From Nakaseomyces glabratus (lineage: Eukaryota > Ascomycota > Saccharomycetes > Saccharomycetales > Saccharomycetaceae), in contig NC_088952.1 of assembly GCF_010111755.1 (NCBI RefSeq), positions 186,001-250,000 of the forward strand: a DNA stretch of 64,000 nucleotides, in the 5' to 3' direction. Shown here piece by piece: positions 37,232 through 47,096 of the stretch. A program made the translations under genes and the position numbers. How positions within the stretch are numbered: position 1 is the stretch's first letter; the number at the start of each line of letters is the position of its first letter. The notes under the pieces were generated by a model. It saw only the letters and a list, made by a program, of their open reading frames with translations. It did no database searches and was not told where the DNA came from.

Positions 37232-38770
37232 ATGATGATGTCAATTCCAAGTTTTCGGGACTTGGCAAAACTGAGGAGGAGTGCTGATAATAAGAGAGGA
37301 GGTGAGTATAGTTTACCAATATCAAGAACTGGTTCTGAAGCGACCCTTTCAAAACATGATAAGTTCATAGCCAAGAAGAAAAACTTCAAGTTCAGAAAAC
37401 TGGCAACTGGAGCCATAATAGTCATTGTTATTGTGTCTATATTCTTGGTGTTCTTCAACATTGAAGTAAGCCCGATATCATTGCCTTCTTCATTTTACCA
37501 CAAGGAGTACCTACCTTTTGAATTTAAGGATGCCGCTTATCACAGTTTTGACTTTGAAGATATTGACATGGATATTGTCTCAAAATTTGACCAAGGTATA
37601 ATGAATTATCTAATATCCGAGTATGGTACTGAAAATCCTTCAGAAAGTGACTTAGCAGAATATAATGATAACTTACAAATGCTGCTAGATTCTACAGTAG
37701 AGAAGTATGATTTAGGGAACTTCCAAGGATCAGCTGATGGATTTGAACAACAAGAGCACATTCTAGTTTGTGTGCCATTGAGAGATGCAGAAGAAGTCTT
37801 GCCACTTATGTTTAAAAACTTAATGAACTTGACCTATCCACACGAATTGATAGATTTAGCATTTTTGGTCAGTGATTGCTCTGAAGGTGACAAAACACTC
37901 GAAGCATTGGAAACATATTCACAGTTACTACAGGAGGGTATTCTTCCTGATATCTTGGCCGACATGGATAACTACAACAAGGGTAAGAGCAATGAAAGTA
38001 TACATTTGAAATACATGGAGCCTGATTACCTAAAGCGGGTAAAGGCTGCCTATAAGCCACCTTTCCATCCAAACTATTCCAAGCCTTTCCGTTCAGTTCA
38101 GATTTTCCAGAAGGATTTCGGACAAGTTATTGGTCAAGGTTTTAGTGATAGGCATGCTGTGAAGGTTCAAGGTATTAGAAGAAAGCTTATGGGCAGAGCC
38201 AGAAACTGGTTAATGTCGAATGCCTTGAAGCCTTATCATTCATGGGTCTATTGGAGAGATGCTGATGTCGAACTATGTCCCGGTAGTGTTATTGAAGATC
38301 TAATGCTACAGGATTACGATGTCATAGTTCCAAATGTATGGCGTCCATTACCTAAGTTTTTGAATTCTGCTCAACCATATGACCTGAATTCTTGGATGGA
38401 ATCTAATGAAGCTCTACAGTTAGCTAAGACTCTTGATGAGGATGACGTTATTGTAGAAGGTTATGCTGAGTATCCAACATATAGAGTGCACCTAGCATAT
38501 ATACGTGAAGAGGATGGTGATCCTACTCAAGTTGTGGATCTTGATGGTGTTGGTGGTGTATCTATCTTGGCGAGAGCAAGAGTATTTAGAGAGGGTGTTC
38601 ATTTCAGTGCGTTTACTTTTGAAAATCATGCCGAGACAGAAGCATTTGGTAAAATGGCGAAGAAGGTTGGCTTCCGTGTTGGAGGTCTGCCTCATTATAC
38701 TCTATGGCATATTTATGAACCTAGTGATGATGACCTGTTAGCAATGGCAAAATTGGAAAAGGGCAAGTGA
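37232..38770 (+). CDS. VAN1: Mannan polymerase I subunit Van1
   Basis: 512 residues (yeast 535). Golgi alpha-1,6-mannosyltransferase that with Mnn9 forms M-Pol I and starts extension of the N-glycan mannan backbone; Anp1 family, GT62. The frame opens with a GTG at 37211. Three consecutive ATGs follow at 37232, 37235 and 37238, and the first is used. Type II topology: short cytosolic tail, membrane anchor at residues 58-77 (LATGAIIVIVIVSIFLVFF), an acidic stem, then the catalytic domain. Conserved blocks are HILVCVPLRDAEEVLPLMFKNLMNLTYPHE, KPFRSVQIFQKDFGQVIGQGFSDRHAVKVQGIRRK, the metal-binding D-x-D in YWRDADVELCPGSV, and FENHAETEAFGKMAKK near the end. Synteny matches YML115C. Confidence 0.97.
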   Translation: MMMSIPSFRDLAKLRRSADNKRGGEYSLPISRTGSEATLSKHDKFIAKKKNFKFRKLATGAIIVIVIVSIFLVFFNIEVSPISLPSSFYHKEYLPFEFKDAAYHSFDFEDIDMDIVSKFDQGIMNYLISEYGTENPSESDLAEYNDNLQMLLDSTVEKYDLGNFQGSADGFEQQEHILVCVPLRDAEEVLPLMFKNLMNLTYPHELIDLAFLVSDCSEGDKTLEALETYSQLLQEGILPDILADMDNYNKGKSNESIHLKYMEPDYLKRVKAAYKPPFHPNYSKPFRSVQIFQKDFGQVIGQGFSDRHAVKVQGIRRKLMGRARNWLMSNALKPYHSWVYWRDADVELCPGSVIEDLMLQDYDVIVPNVWRPLPKFLNSAQPYDLNSWMESNEALQLAKTLDEDDVIVEGYAEYPTYRVHLAYIREEDGDPTQVVDLDGVGGVSILARARVFREGVHFSAFTFENHAETEAFGKMAKKVGFRVGGLPHYTLWHIYEPSDDDLLAMAKLEKGK

Positions 38771-39139
38771 TTCATTATTACTTCATACAATTAATAGAAT
38801 CTCGATACAACTTAGATGTATTCATATTAATTTCACGACCTCCCGTGTATAACGCATAATAAGATTCGACTACAGCAGAGGAGTACATGTCTTTAATTAC
38901 TACCGTTTGAATTCGTTTCTGATTTATATTTTAGTAAGGTTTTTTTTTTGTAGATAGAATAGAGCATTTACTGTATGTTACCTTATAACAAAAAAACATA
39001 GTTTTTATGATTAGGCACTTTTTTGCTATCAAGAATGAGTTAGCCGTATTTTGAAAGGCAAATGCGATTAGAATATATGCTAAGTTGTATCACAATTATT
39101 TAAATTAGATTCTATAAGTTCTATACCTAGAATATTTGG
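38771..39139. terminator. Convergent VAN1/ATR1 3' intergenic region
   Basis: 369 AT-rich bases between convergent stops. A run of ten T follows at 38941-38950 and TATATA-type efficiency elements are scattered through it. It is probably a bidirectional terminator; no gene is seen. Confidence 0.5.
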
Positions 39140-40753
39140 TCATTTCGCTATTTCTACAACAGCGGAGTCTTTTTCATTCTTTCTACCCTGTATGATTTCA
39201 CTGAGCATCAATGCACCACTTATAATACAGGCCATGGATGCAAGCCCAATGCCTAAATAAAAAGCGCCTCTATAACCTTTTAGAACATCCTTTCCATGAT
39301 TATTTACATGTTGCTCAACAACGCCTGCTACACCTAGACAAAAGGACATTGAGTAATTAACCATAGTGTTTACTAACGAACCCGCCATTCCTTGGTATTG
39401 CAACGGTAGCTTATCACTAAGCAAGATAGAAGAGGCCGGGAAAGATAAATCCATTCCAAAACTTAGAATGATCATCATGCCTAAATGGTTTCTGAAATAC
39501 GTTTGGTGAATTGGCGTTACACTCATAATGATAGATCCACAATTAAACGCTACCATTGACAAGAATAAAATAATTGATGGATATACTTTCTTGATTGTGA
39601 ATCCAACAACTAAGGCAGCGACGATACCCCAGATTAAAAACATAAAGTAGGTACCACCTGCCCAGAGCGGGGTATAGTGTCTTAAATTCAATTGGAATGT
39701 AAAATAATAAAATGAAAAAATACCAAACGAACCCCATCCAAAAAACAGTGCAAATAATACAATAATAGTCTTAGGGCTTTTAAGTACTTCCTTAGGTAGA
39801 AGTGGGTTACCATTCACAAAATGAAGCTCGTAGATAAAGAATGCAATCAGTAAAAGAACAGAGATGATCAACAGGACGATTAAATATGCAGAGTCCCAGC
39901 CATCTATTGGTGCTTGATTCCATACAAAGTTTAGCATAATTAACCCCACAACACCAAGTCCAGATCCAATCCAATCCATCTTATGTCCGTGGACATTCGT
40001 TGGAATAGTGTTGGGTATGAGCCAAATTGATAAGACAAAGTTAATAGCTGCGGTGATGGCATAAGAATAAAACGCCCATGGCCATTGGTTGGCATCCTCA
40101 GTTCCAATCAAACCAGAGAATACGGCACCCAATGTGGCACCAATAGGAGCCATACAACCGATCAAACTGATAACCATGTTTTTCCTTTTACTTCCAGCAA
40201 TGTATATGCTACCAACAATGCCTAAAATGTTCGGCAGAATTAAGGAAATACCAAGACCTTGAAATGCTCTGCTGACGATAAAAAAAGAATCGCTGTGAGC
40301 ATATTTAGTTAGACCGCATATCAGTGACCAAACTATGAGAAACAGGTAGCCCACTAGTAGCGTCTTTTTTAATCCGTATATATCACCTATTCTACCACTG
40401 ATTAGGATGAAAGAGCCTGAAATTAATGGGAATGCAGCCATTAACCAAGCCTGCTTACCGTTCTGTGAGTCTAGAGAGTCTGCCACAATGTTCATGATCG
40501 GCTGTGTCTGTATTGCGCCCGCTTGGTTAAGCAACTGACTCACAAAGCAAGAGCAAAGAAACAAGTATTCCTTTAATGTCGAGTCAAAATACTCTGGGTT
40601 CTGCCATTTTTGGTTACCATCAATCGCTTGGGTATCACACTGTTTCTCATCGACGATATCATTGTTATCCTGTTTGAACGAGCTTCCACTTGAAGATGAC
40701 GATAAGGTCTCTTGCTGTACACTATCAGTTCCACTCTTCCGGAATATTCCCAT
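39140..40753 (-). CDS. ATR1: Atr1-like major facilitator exporter (aminotriazole / boron)
   Basis: 537 residues (yeast Atr1 542). DHA2-family plasma-membrane exporter giving resistance to 3-aminotriazole, 4-nitroquinoline oxide and boric acid. A polar N terminus with a serine run is followed by about 14 membrane segments. Family blocks: FLCSCFVSQLLNQAGAIQTQPIMNIVADSL, the loop-2 motif GRIGDIYGLKKTLLVGY, FFIVSRAFQGLGISLILPNILGI (motif C-like GCMAPIGATLGAVFSGLIG) and NQWPWAFYSYAI. Start ATG at 40753. The 3' end converges on VAN1, and NAB6 lies upstream on the same strand, as in YML115C-YML117W. In yeast the gene responds to Gcn4 and Yap1; upstream evidence here is limited to a 10-bp inverted repeat (separate entry). 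Confidence 0.95.
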   Translation of the reverse strand: MGIFRKSGTDSVQQETLSSSSSGSSFKQDNNDIVDEKQCDTQAIDGNQKWQNPEYFDSTLKEYLFLCSCFVSQLLNQAGAIQTQPIMNIVADSLDSQNGKQAWLMAAFPLISGSFILISGRIGDIYGLKKTLLVGYLFLIVWSLICGLTKYAHSDSFFIVSRAFQGLGISLILPNILGIVGSIYIAGSKRKNMVISLIGCMAPIGATLGAVFSGLIGTEDANQWPWAFYSYAITAAINFVLSIWLIPNTIPTNVHGHKMDWIGSGLGVVGLIMLNFVWNQAPIDGWDSAYLIVLLIISVLLLIAFFIYELHFVNGNPLLPKEVLKSPKTIIVLFALFFGWGSFGIFSFYYFTFQLNLRHYTPLWAGGTYFMFLIWGIVAALVVGFTIKKVYPSIILFLSMVAFNCGSIIMSVTPIHQTYFRNHLGMMIILSFGMDLSFPASSILLSDKLPLQYQGMAGSLVNTMVNYSMSFCLGVAGVVEQHVNNHGKDVLKGYRGAFYLGIGLASMACIISGALMLSEIIQGRKNEKDSAVVEIAK

Positions 40754-41672
40754 AGATAATTGTAAATATATTTTTTTATTTCCTTATGACCTTTTCTTAT
40801 TATTTTTTTTTTGATTATACTATCGAAATTGCAGTATTCATACACAATTCTTTCCAGCACAATATAAAATTGCTTAAATAATGAATATTTAATTCTGTAG
40901 AGCTCCAGTTTATACTCTTAACAAAATATATACATGTACACAATTGTGCCACTAATCAGAATTTTGCACTACCAGCTTTATATAAAAAGAAGCTACCAAC
41001 AGTGTCAACTAATTAATTGACTTATTTTTATAATTAGTTGGATTTATCAATCGTTATTATGGGTGCCTCGGAAGACACTACGGAGTTCTACTGCGGGATC
41101 AGTCTGAAAAAGCAATAAAGAAGCTTCGAAATCCTTTAACTTCAATTTTCTAAAATTTTTTTTTTGACAAAATGCGAGCTTCTAGAAGGCATCGATTGAC
41201 AAGAACAGGACAGAGACACCCACACAAAGGAGTGATCTGCTTATTAATCAAATGCCGGAATCGTTGAAATGCTTCAGGACTTTTTAAGGCAGTGTCACTA
41301 TGTGTGTGGGGGGTTCTCCTTCCAGCATGACAAATAAGCTTCTGTAACACTTGAGAGAAGTCAATTTACTTTTGATAGTCTTGAGGGATTAAGATTCATT
41401 AAAGCATGAATGGGCTAGAGAAGGAGACTAATAATGGGTGTCTCATAAAATGAAGACAAACGCCAAATTGTGTTTGAGCTGCAGAATGTAGAATATCTGT
41501 TAGGATTTAAACACGTAATTAGAGTGCTCTTCGTTTTTTCTTTGATTTCAAACTGGCGAGTCACAGAGGTTTATACGTTGTATATGTACAATGCAATTAC
41601 GCAAACAAATAGGATGTAGGTTTTCACGCAATTTATTTGATTAGAAACTATAGCATGGTATTTATCTAATTA
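40754..41672. promoter_or_regulatory. ATR1 promoter / NAB6 3' region
   Basis: 919 bases upstream of ATR1. CAACTAATTA and TAATTAGTTG (41006-41015 and 41031-41040) form a perfect 10-bp inverted repeat about 250-290 bases upstream of the ATG. GAGTCA (a Gcn4 half-type site) lies near 41556-41561. A T11 tract is near 41156-41166. No convincing Yap1 site (TTASTAA/TTACGTAA) is found. No gene is seen. Confidence 0.55.
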
Positions 41673-44600
41673 CTAAGGGGCTGAAGGATCTTCTTCTGTT
41701 TCTACTGACGCACCGAGAATATTTGCAGCGTACATGAACGTAGAGTGTTGTAGCTGAGCTAAGTACTGAGCCATGACGTCTGAACCTGGTATTGGTCTCG
41801 TAGGCTGTTGATTTGGGAAATTATTGTGCGTACGTTTATACTTCTTCGGGTAATCCATTTTTGGTGCTTGGCCGTTTAGTGGAGGCACATAGCTGATTTT
41901 CTTATAAGTCATGTTAATGGTAGAAGGGGCTCTGGGAGGTGCGTGAGACAGGTTTGTCTTAGGTACAAAGGTATCTCCTCTTGAATTGGTTGTTTGGTAC
42001 TTACGATCACTGGAAGATGTTTCCTTTGAGGCACTGTTTTCAAAATCTGATATCACAGATTCATCAGAACCCGAGATATCATCGAATATTGGAGATTTTT
42101 TCGACGATAAACCTATGCCGATAGGACCATTACTGGATATTTGTGGGTGGTCAGATTTATAGTCATTCGACTCAAGATCCTGTTTGACACCACCGTTCTC
42201 CTCTGTAGTTGTATGGCCACCACTGAGTTTAGATTCATTGCTGAAAGTGCGATCTACGCTAATTCCAAGCGAATCCAATTGAATACTGTTCTTCTTTTGA
42301 GAGAGTAAATTGTCCTCTTGCATTTTCCGCTTCTCTTCCATCTTCTTGATTCTAATATCATAACTTGGCTTCTTGACCTTCTTATAGAATTTGGATCCCT
42401 TGCCAGCGATCAAATTTTTGTTGATATTGCCACAACGGTCTTTACCATAATTGATTATGAGACCTTCATAACGGTTGTTAAACTTCTTGTGGAATTCTTC
42501 ACCATTGTTGTGATTTATATCTTCTACTAGTCTTATTGCGGATGCAATATTAATAAAATTCACCCAGCAGCAATGACTATCTTTCAAATAGTTTATCTGT
42601 TCGATTTCACCATAGGTGGTAAAATCCTTACGTAATTGCTCCTGACTAGGAAGTTTGTATCTTTCGTGGTACTCTTTGTACTTTGGATCATTTATAAACT
42701 TGTCCTTGAACGCATACTCTGGTAAACTAACGTATACATTTCTGTTCGCCCCGACGGTGACGGCTAAAGCAATTGATTTGGGAAGAGGACCAGATTGATT
42801 ACCCCAGCCAACTCTTAGCGTGTTACCATGTAACACTATTGGGTCTATAAATGAGTTAGCACAGAACTGCGCAGCAGCAGAAGCTTCGATAAAAGTCACA
42901 AAGCAAATTCTCTTATCTTCTATGAATTTGACATTTTGTAATATACCACCTCTAACTACATTGCAGATATCTTCCACCTTTGATCTCGGGTTAATGTTCC
43001 CAATATACACTGTCCGGTTATCAGCATCACCTCCCATGGCAGCAGCTATTCTGGCAGATGTATTGAGTCTGTCCTCAATGCTTTGGGTAATAACTTTATT
43101 AGTATGATTGAAAGGTGGGCCAGAAATTGGTTCAATGGGAAACTTGCCTGGCGCATCAAAGCCACCCACAGGGAGACCATTATTCGGAAGCATTACATGT
43201 GAAATGGACGGATCGATGTAATTTGAAAATGGAGATCCTATTATTGAGCTATGGTCTGTAAGATTGTCGTGAAGGTACATTCCTGAGTTACCTTCAGGGT
43301 TCATCCCATCATCGAATATATACATGCTGAAGTTAGTTGATCCTGGTATATGATCATCATGTGATCTAATCTCTGGTTTGGGGTAATCGCTTCTAATAAT
43401 CTTTAAGCATTTCTCTTCCAGTTTCAACGATGCTAACTCGTCAGATAATGATTCGAGTTCTCTGTCAATCATAACTGTGTTACCTCCGTTGGCAAGATTG
43501 ACTTCGCTGACACTCTTTGAGCCTTCAGTTGAGATATGTCCTAAAACTGGAGTAGTAGAAGATTCTCTCTGCGATTTACAACCAGGTAGAGAAACGAAAA
43601 AGCATTCATTGACGCTATAAGTCATTAAATTTGCCTTTAAGTAATCTAGCACTTCTATAGCCATTTTTATGTTGATGAATGTTAAGATAACATAGTTTGC
43701 AGGAAAGTCATCCGCTGCGTCCTCTGCACTTATGATATCTACGGCTTCCAATATATACCTCTTGTTATCTTTGTCATCTAGAAATGGTAGCTTCTCAAAT
43801 AGAGCATCTTGTTCAACCTGTGAATAAAACTCTATAGCAATTGAACGTGTAGCATCGTGGCTGAATATTTCTTCTCCGAGGGCAGGCTCCTTTAATAATT
43901 CCTGTGACCTCTTAATGTTGCGCTTCTCGGTATTGATATCCTTGTCTTTATCTTTGTCTTTATCTTTATCTTCGTCTGTAACATAGCTGAAAGATACAAA
44001 ACTCACTGACAGTTTTGGTGACGAAAGTTTCTTTTTGAAATCTGGTAATCTTTGTAAGAAATTGTTGTAGAAATCTAGCGCTGCTTGACGCGACAGGAAA
44101 CTCAGTTGCAAGCAGCAAGTATCTTTATCCGATTCTTTGTCCTTGGACGGTGTATCAGTCTGTTGAAAAACGTAGACACTCTCCACCTGGGAGTAGTTAA
44201 TGATTAATCTCATGAACACGGAAAGCATTTCATCATTCTTTTGCACATTCTCAAACAGCAACGATCTGGTCTTGTAAGTGTCATCGCCGGAGGGCAGCAC
44301 CCTGTAGTTAATGGAGATCGGGGATATAAGTTTCTTCGTGACGTCAATTGGCGTCCTCTTCTTGTGCTGCAACTTCTTCTTGCCGTGAGAGCCCACCGAG
44401 GAGTCCGTACTGTTCTTCTCGGCCCTCTTCTGCGACATGGGCGCCTGCGACAGCGAGCTCCGCTTGCTGCTCATGTAAGGTGTGTTGCCGTTAGACTGCA
44501 GCACAAACCCGCTGTTCCTCCTGAACTGAAAGGATCTGTTGTTCCGGTTGTACCCACCCGCGAGCAGATCAGCGTTGTTGTCCCTAGGGAGGTTAGTGGT

Positions 44601-44825
44601 GGAGATCATCGGAGAGCCCATCAGCAAGTGCGAGGGCAGCAGACTGGCACCATACGCCGTGTCAAACGGAGTCGGTGGCACATTCTGGTATGGAGAGTTC
44701 ATGAGTTGCGGCGGCTGCGGGTGCGCATGCGCATGCGCATGCGCCATTGGGAAGTACAGATCAGGCACGGAATAGTAGGTCTGGGGCACATAGTGCCTGC
44801 CGTGCTTCTTCACCTTTTCAGTCAT
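41673..44825 (-). CDS. NAB6: Nab6-like RNA-binding protein with RRM domains
   Basis: 1050 residues from the ATG at 44825 (yeast Nab6 1134). mRNA-binding protein, in yeast stabilising transcripts of cell-wall proteins. An ATG at 45191 would add 122 residues, but that extension is compositionally foreign and contains a TATA-like TATATATAG (45036-45044). The inner start gives MTEKVKKHGRHYVPQTYYS, leading into the conserved NVPPTPFDTAYGASLLPSHLLMGSP. RNA-recognition folds are visible at about residues 635-715 (NRTVYIGNINPRS...CFVTFIEASAAAQF) and 735-835 (NVYVSLPEY...CCWVNFINIASAIRLVEDIN), with weaker RRM-like regions before. Low-complexity tracts are (Ala-His)4 and a (Asp-Lys)5 run. The 5' third is GC-rich, the rest AT-richer. 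Synteny matches YML117W. Confidence 0.9.
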   Translation of the reverse strand: MTEKVKKHGRHYVPQTYYSVPDLYFPMAHAHAHAHPQPPQLMNSPYQNVPPTPFDTAYGASLLPSHLLMGSPMISTTNLPRDNNADLLAGGYNRNNRSFQFRRNSGFVLQSNGNTPYMSSKRSSLSQAPMSQKRAEKNSTDSSVGSHGKKKLQHKKRTPIDVTKKLISPISINYRVLPSGDDTYKTRSLLFENVQKNDEMLSVFMRLIINYSQVESVYVFQQTDTPSKDKESDKDTCCLQLSFLSRQAALDFYNNFLQRLPDFKKKLSSPKLSVSFVSFSYVTDEDKDKDKDKDKDINTEKRNIKRSQELLKEPALGEEIFSHDATRSIAIEFYSQVEQDALFEKLPFLDDKDNKRYILEAVDIISAEDAADDFPANYVILTFINIKMAIEVLDYLKANLMTYSVNECFFVSLPGCKSQRESSTTPVLGHISTEGSKSVSEVNLANGGNTVMIDRELESLSDELASLKLEEKCLKIIRSDYPKPEIRSHDDHIPGSTNFSMYIFDDGMNPEGNSGMYLHDNLTDHSSIIGSPFSNYIDPSISHVMLPNNGLPVGGFDAPGKFPIEPISGPPFNHTNKVITQSIEDRLNTSARIAAAMGGDADNRTVYIGNINPRSKVEDICNVVRGGILQNVKFIEDKRICFVTFIEASAAAQFCANSFIDPIVLHGNTLRVGWGNQSGPLPKSIALAVTVGANRNVYVSLPEYAFKDKFINDPKYKEYHERYKLPSQEQLRKDFTTYGEIEQINYLKDSHCCWVNFINIASAIRLVEDINHNNGEEFHKKFNNRYEGLIINYGKDRCGNINKNLIAGKGSKFYKKVKKPSYDIRIKKMEEKRKMQEDNLLSQKKNSIQLDSLGISVDRTFSNESKLSGGHTTTEENGGVKQDLESNDYKSDHPQISSNGPIGIGLSSKKSPIFDDISGSDESVISDFENSASKETSSSDRKYQTTNSRGDTFVPKTNLSHAPPRAPSTINMTYKKISYVPPLNGQAPKMDYPKKYKRTHNNFPNQQPTRPIPGSDVMAQYLAQLQHSTFMYAANILGASVETEEDPSAP
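44721..44744. repeat. Alternating purine-pyrimidine GCGCAT repeat in NAB6
   Basis: 24 bases of strictly alternating purine and pyrimidine built from GCGCAT units, encoding Ala-His repeats on the minus strand. Such tracts are prone to Z-DNA and to copy-number change. Confidence 0.85.
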
Positions 44826-45218
44826 ACTCGTATCCTGTTTAGTATCTGGTTGCTTTCCAACTTCCAGCTCTGTACCTGTTATATATCCACAAAGTAAATC
44901 TTTTTTTTTTTTCCTTCCTTTGAAGAGAGATCCTTTATTTTTTCCTTTGGAGGAACTTTTTCCTGGGAGCTCCTTTGTAACAACCTGGGAAATAGCTGGA
45001 TTTGCAAGACCAACAGCAAAAAAGGGCAAAAATGGTATATATAGACAAACTATTGACAAGACAAAGAATCTATTAGACAAAGAGAATGGAGAAGCTGGAG
45101 GGAGAAAGACAAGGAAAGGAGGAAAGGTTGCTACAAGGGAAGGCCACCGTTCGGGGGATGTTGTTGTACGGTTCGTTGTGGTGTATATCATACTTCATAT
45201 ATAGGGTAGTGTGTAAAA
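44826..45218. promoter_or_regulatory. NAB6 upstream region
   Basis: 393 bases between the chosen NAB6 start and the NGL2/3 stop. TATATATAG at 45036-45044 lies 211 bases upstream of the ATG and is the best TATA candidate. A T13 tract is at about 44900-44912. The region is open in frame with NAB6 but reads as promoter. Confidence 0.55.
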
Positions 45219-46634
45219 CTAGTATATTTCTAAGGCGCACATCATGGATATGTGGTCTGATGGGTACTCTCCTGTGTACGGCTGGGAGTGGTTGTGCATC
45301 TGTGCATGTGTAGGCATTTGCAAGTAGCCCGCGATGGCAATGTTGTTTGCGGTCTCGAATGTTGCGGGTGTGCTTGGTCTCTGGTTCACGTAGAATATGT
45401 AGTCCAGCAGGCCAGCCCATTTGGTGGACCAGCTCGAGAGCTCGGGTTCGTGGTGGTCTGCGATGTGGGTGGGGTCTACCGTGTGGTAGCCGATCGAGTA
45501 CAGCGACGTGGCGCACAAGGGCACGTCGTTGCATCGATCAATCAGGTTGTTCACCAGCTGGCGTTGTTCCTCGGTAGAGTCGAACTCATCGGGTCTCGGA
45601 GTATTCCACGGATCAGTGCCTTGGTCGTACTCGTACTCTCTCTTCTCTTCCTCTTCCTCTTCCTCTTCCTCTTCTTCCATACTGTACTCTTTGCCGAGGT
45701 TACGCCGCTCTGAGTAGCGGTACGCGGTGCTGGCCTCTATGGAGGTGCGTTGCTGAGTATTTAGTTGGGCGCGTGGCTGTGTAAGTACCAAGTACGGGAC
45801 AGAGTTGGGTTGAGAGTTGAAGTCTCCGGTGAACATCTTACAGTAGTCGCCTTTCACCGTGCCTGCAAACTCTAGTATCTTCTTCTTTATGACCAAACAT
45901 TGTCTTGTTCTATCATAGGTACCAAATGGATGCCAGAACAAGTGGAATGTGCCAATGATGACCCCTGATCTGCTGGTTCTTATCCTATTGTTTCGTGCCC
46001 GGAATGCATCAGTGAAAGCCAATGCAACAAGCAGGCCCACATTGTTTGTCCTTGTCCTGGGCTGTATACCAGCCGGTGCCTCTTTGTCAAATTCTATGTT
46101 CATGTGACTCTCAAGTTGAAACAACTCCTCCTTCCACGCAATCATAACTCCATGACTCTTGCTATCCTGGTGGAAGTATATTGTCTTGTATCCAAATTTT
46201 GGCAGTTCTTCAGACCAAAATAAGTCATATTGGACATCGTCTATCTCTTGCAGACAGCAGATATCGGCATTATAATGCTTGATCTCATGTAGCAGAACTT
46301 TTGACCTCACAAACCATTTCAATGCAGGACCGCTTTCAGGAAACATCTCCCTTCTGATCAGGGTTTGTGCTAGGCAGTTATAAGTCATAATGCTCAGAGG
46401 TAAGCCACGCTCGTAGTTGTCACCATGGGGAACCAGCAATATGGGTCTCTCAATAAACTGGCACTCTGCAGGGAAGTCAGGGTCCAGTCCCCTTGAGAGT
46501 AGTTCTTCTCGCAGTTTCTGCTTCTTCAGCCGCCTGGCCTCCCGCTTGGCCTCTATCTCTGCCGGCGTGGCATACTTTCCACTGGCTTTGTCATAGCCCA
46601 TGTCATTATGTGTATTACCGTTGCGTTCTATCAT
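45219..46634 (-). CDS. NGL3: Ngl2/Ngl3-type RNA exonuclease (CCR4-like EEP family)
   Basis: 471 residues. Endonuclease/exonuclease/phosphatase-fold 3'-5' RNase. In yeast Ngl2 trims the 5.8S rRNA 3' end and its paralog Ngl3 degrades poly(A). Family motifs: MTYNCLAQTLIRREMFP, the metal-binding glutamate in CCLQEIDDVQYD, GTFHLFWHPFGTYDRTRQ, the catalytic TGDFNSQPNSVPY and the C-terminal SDHISMMC (Asp-His). An acidic run of 11 glutamates interrupts the fold at about residues 316-326. The N terminus (TPAEIEAKREARRLKKQKLREELLSRGLDPDFPAECQFIERP) is typical of Ngl2/Ngl3. Position matches YML118W (NGL3); with only one copy visible I cannot say whether its activity is Ngl2-like. Start ATG at 46634. Confidence 0.92.
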   Translation of the reverse strand: MIERNGNTHNDMGYDKASGKYATPAEIEAKREARRLKKQKLREELLSRGLDPDFPAECQFIERPILLVPHGDNYERGLPLSIMTYNCLAQTLIRREMFPESGPALKWFVRSKVLLHEIKHYNADICCLQEIDDVQYDLFWSEELPKFGYKTIYFHQDSKSHGVMIAWKEELFQLESHMNIEFDKEAPAGIQPRTRTNNVGLLVALAFTDAFRARNNRIRTSRSGVIIGTFHLFWHPFGTYDRTRQCLVIKKKILEFAGTVKGDYCKMFTGDFNSQPNSVPYLVLTQPRAQLNTQQRTSIEASTAYRYSERRNLGKEYSMEEEEEEEEEEEKREYEYDQGTDPWNTPRPDEFDSTEEQRQLVNNLIDRCNDVPLCATSLYSIGYHTVDPTHIADHHEPELSSWSTKWAGLLDYIFYVNQRPSTPATFETANNIAIAGYLQMPTHAQMHNHSQPYTGEYPSDHISMMCALEIY

Positions 46635-47096
46635 AGATGCATACTATGTTGTGTATTCTGTAGTCATACTCATCTTCTAGGATAAATACTTTATCTAGTG
46701 TATCAGGAGCGCCAGATAGCCTTAGAAGTTCATACACCAGGAGCTATTAATATATGATTTGCTTTAGTTGTGATACCCTTAAAGCTCATCGGTGATTATT
46801 TCTTTTTGTTTCTGGAGGGATCCCTGTTGTACCAAGTCCCTAGATGGCCACCAAAATATAAATTTCAGGAACTGAATAAGTAACAGATAACAACACAAAT
46901 GATAATCTTGTGCGATATAGCTGTTAGAAATAGTGACAATTTCAATACATAGTCTATCAAATTCGGTCGTTTTATTTAATCATGCTATTAAGATTCTATC
47001 TTATGTATGTGTTTCCATTTGAGTACCGATACTTATAAATGCTGTTTCGTGAATAATATTATCTTCTTAGTGTCCATGGTCGTTGCCACGTTAAAG
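46635..47096. other. Intergenic NGL3 promoter / YML119W-like 3' region
   Basis: 462 bases between two minus-strand genes. AT-rich, with no recognisable element or gene. Confidence 0.5.

Noticed and set aside
44241..44897. 218-codon plus-strand frame antisense to NAB6
   Set aside because: Arg/Leu/Val-rich shadow of the GC-rich NAB6 5' end; no family features and a non-ATG-like context.
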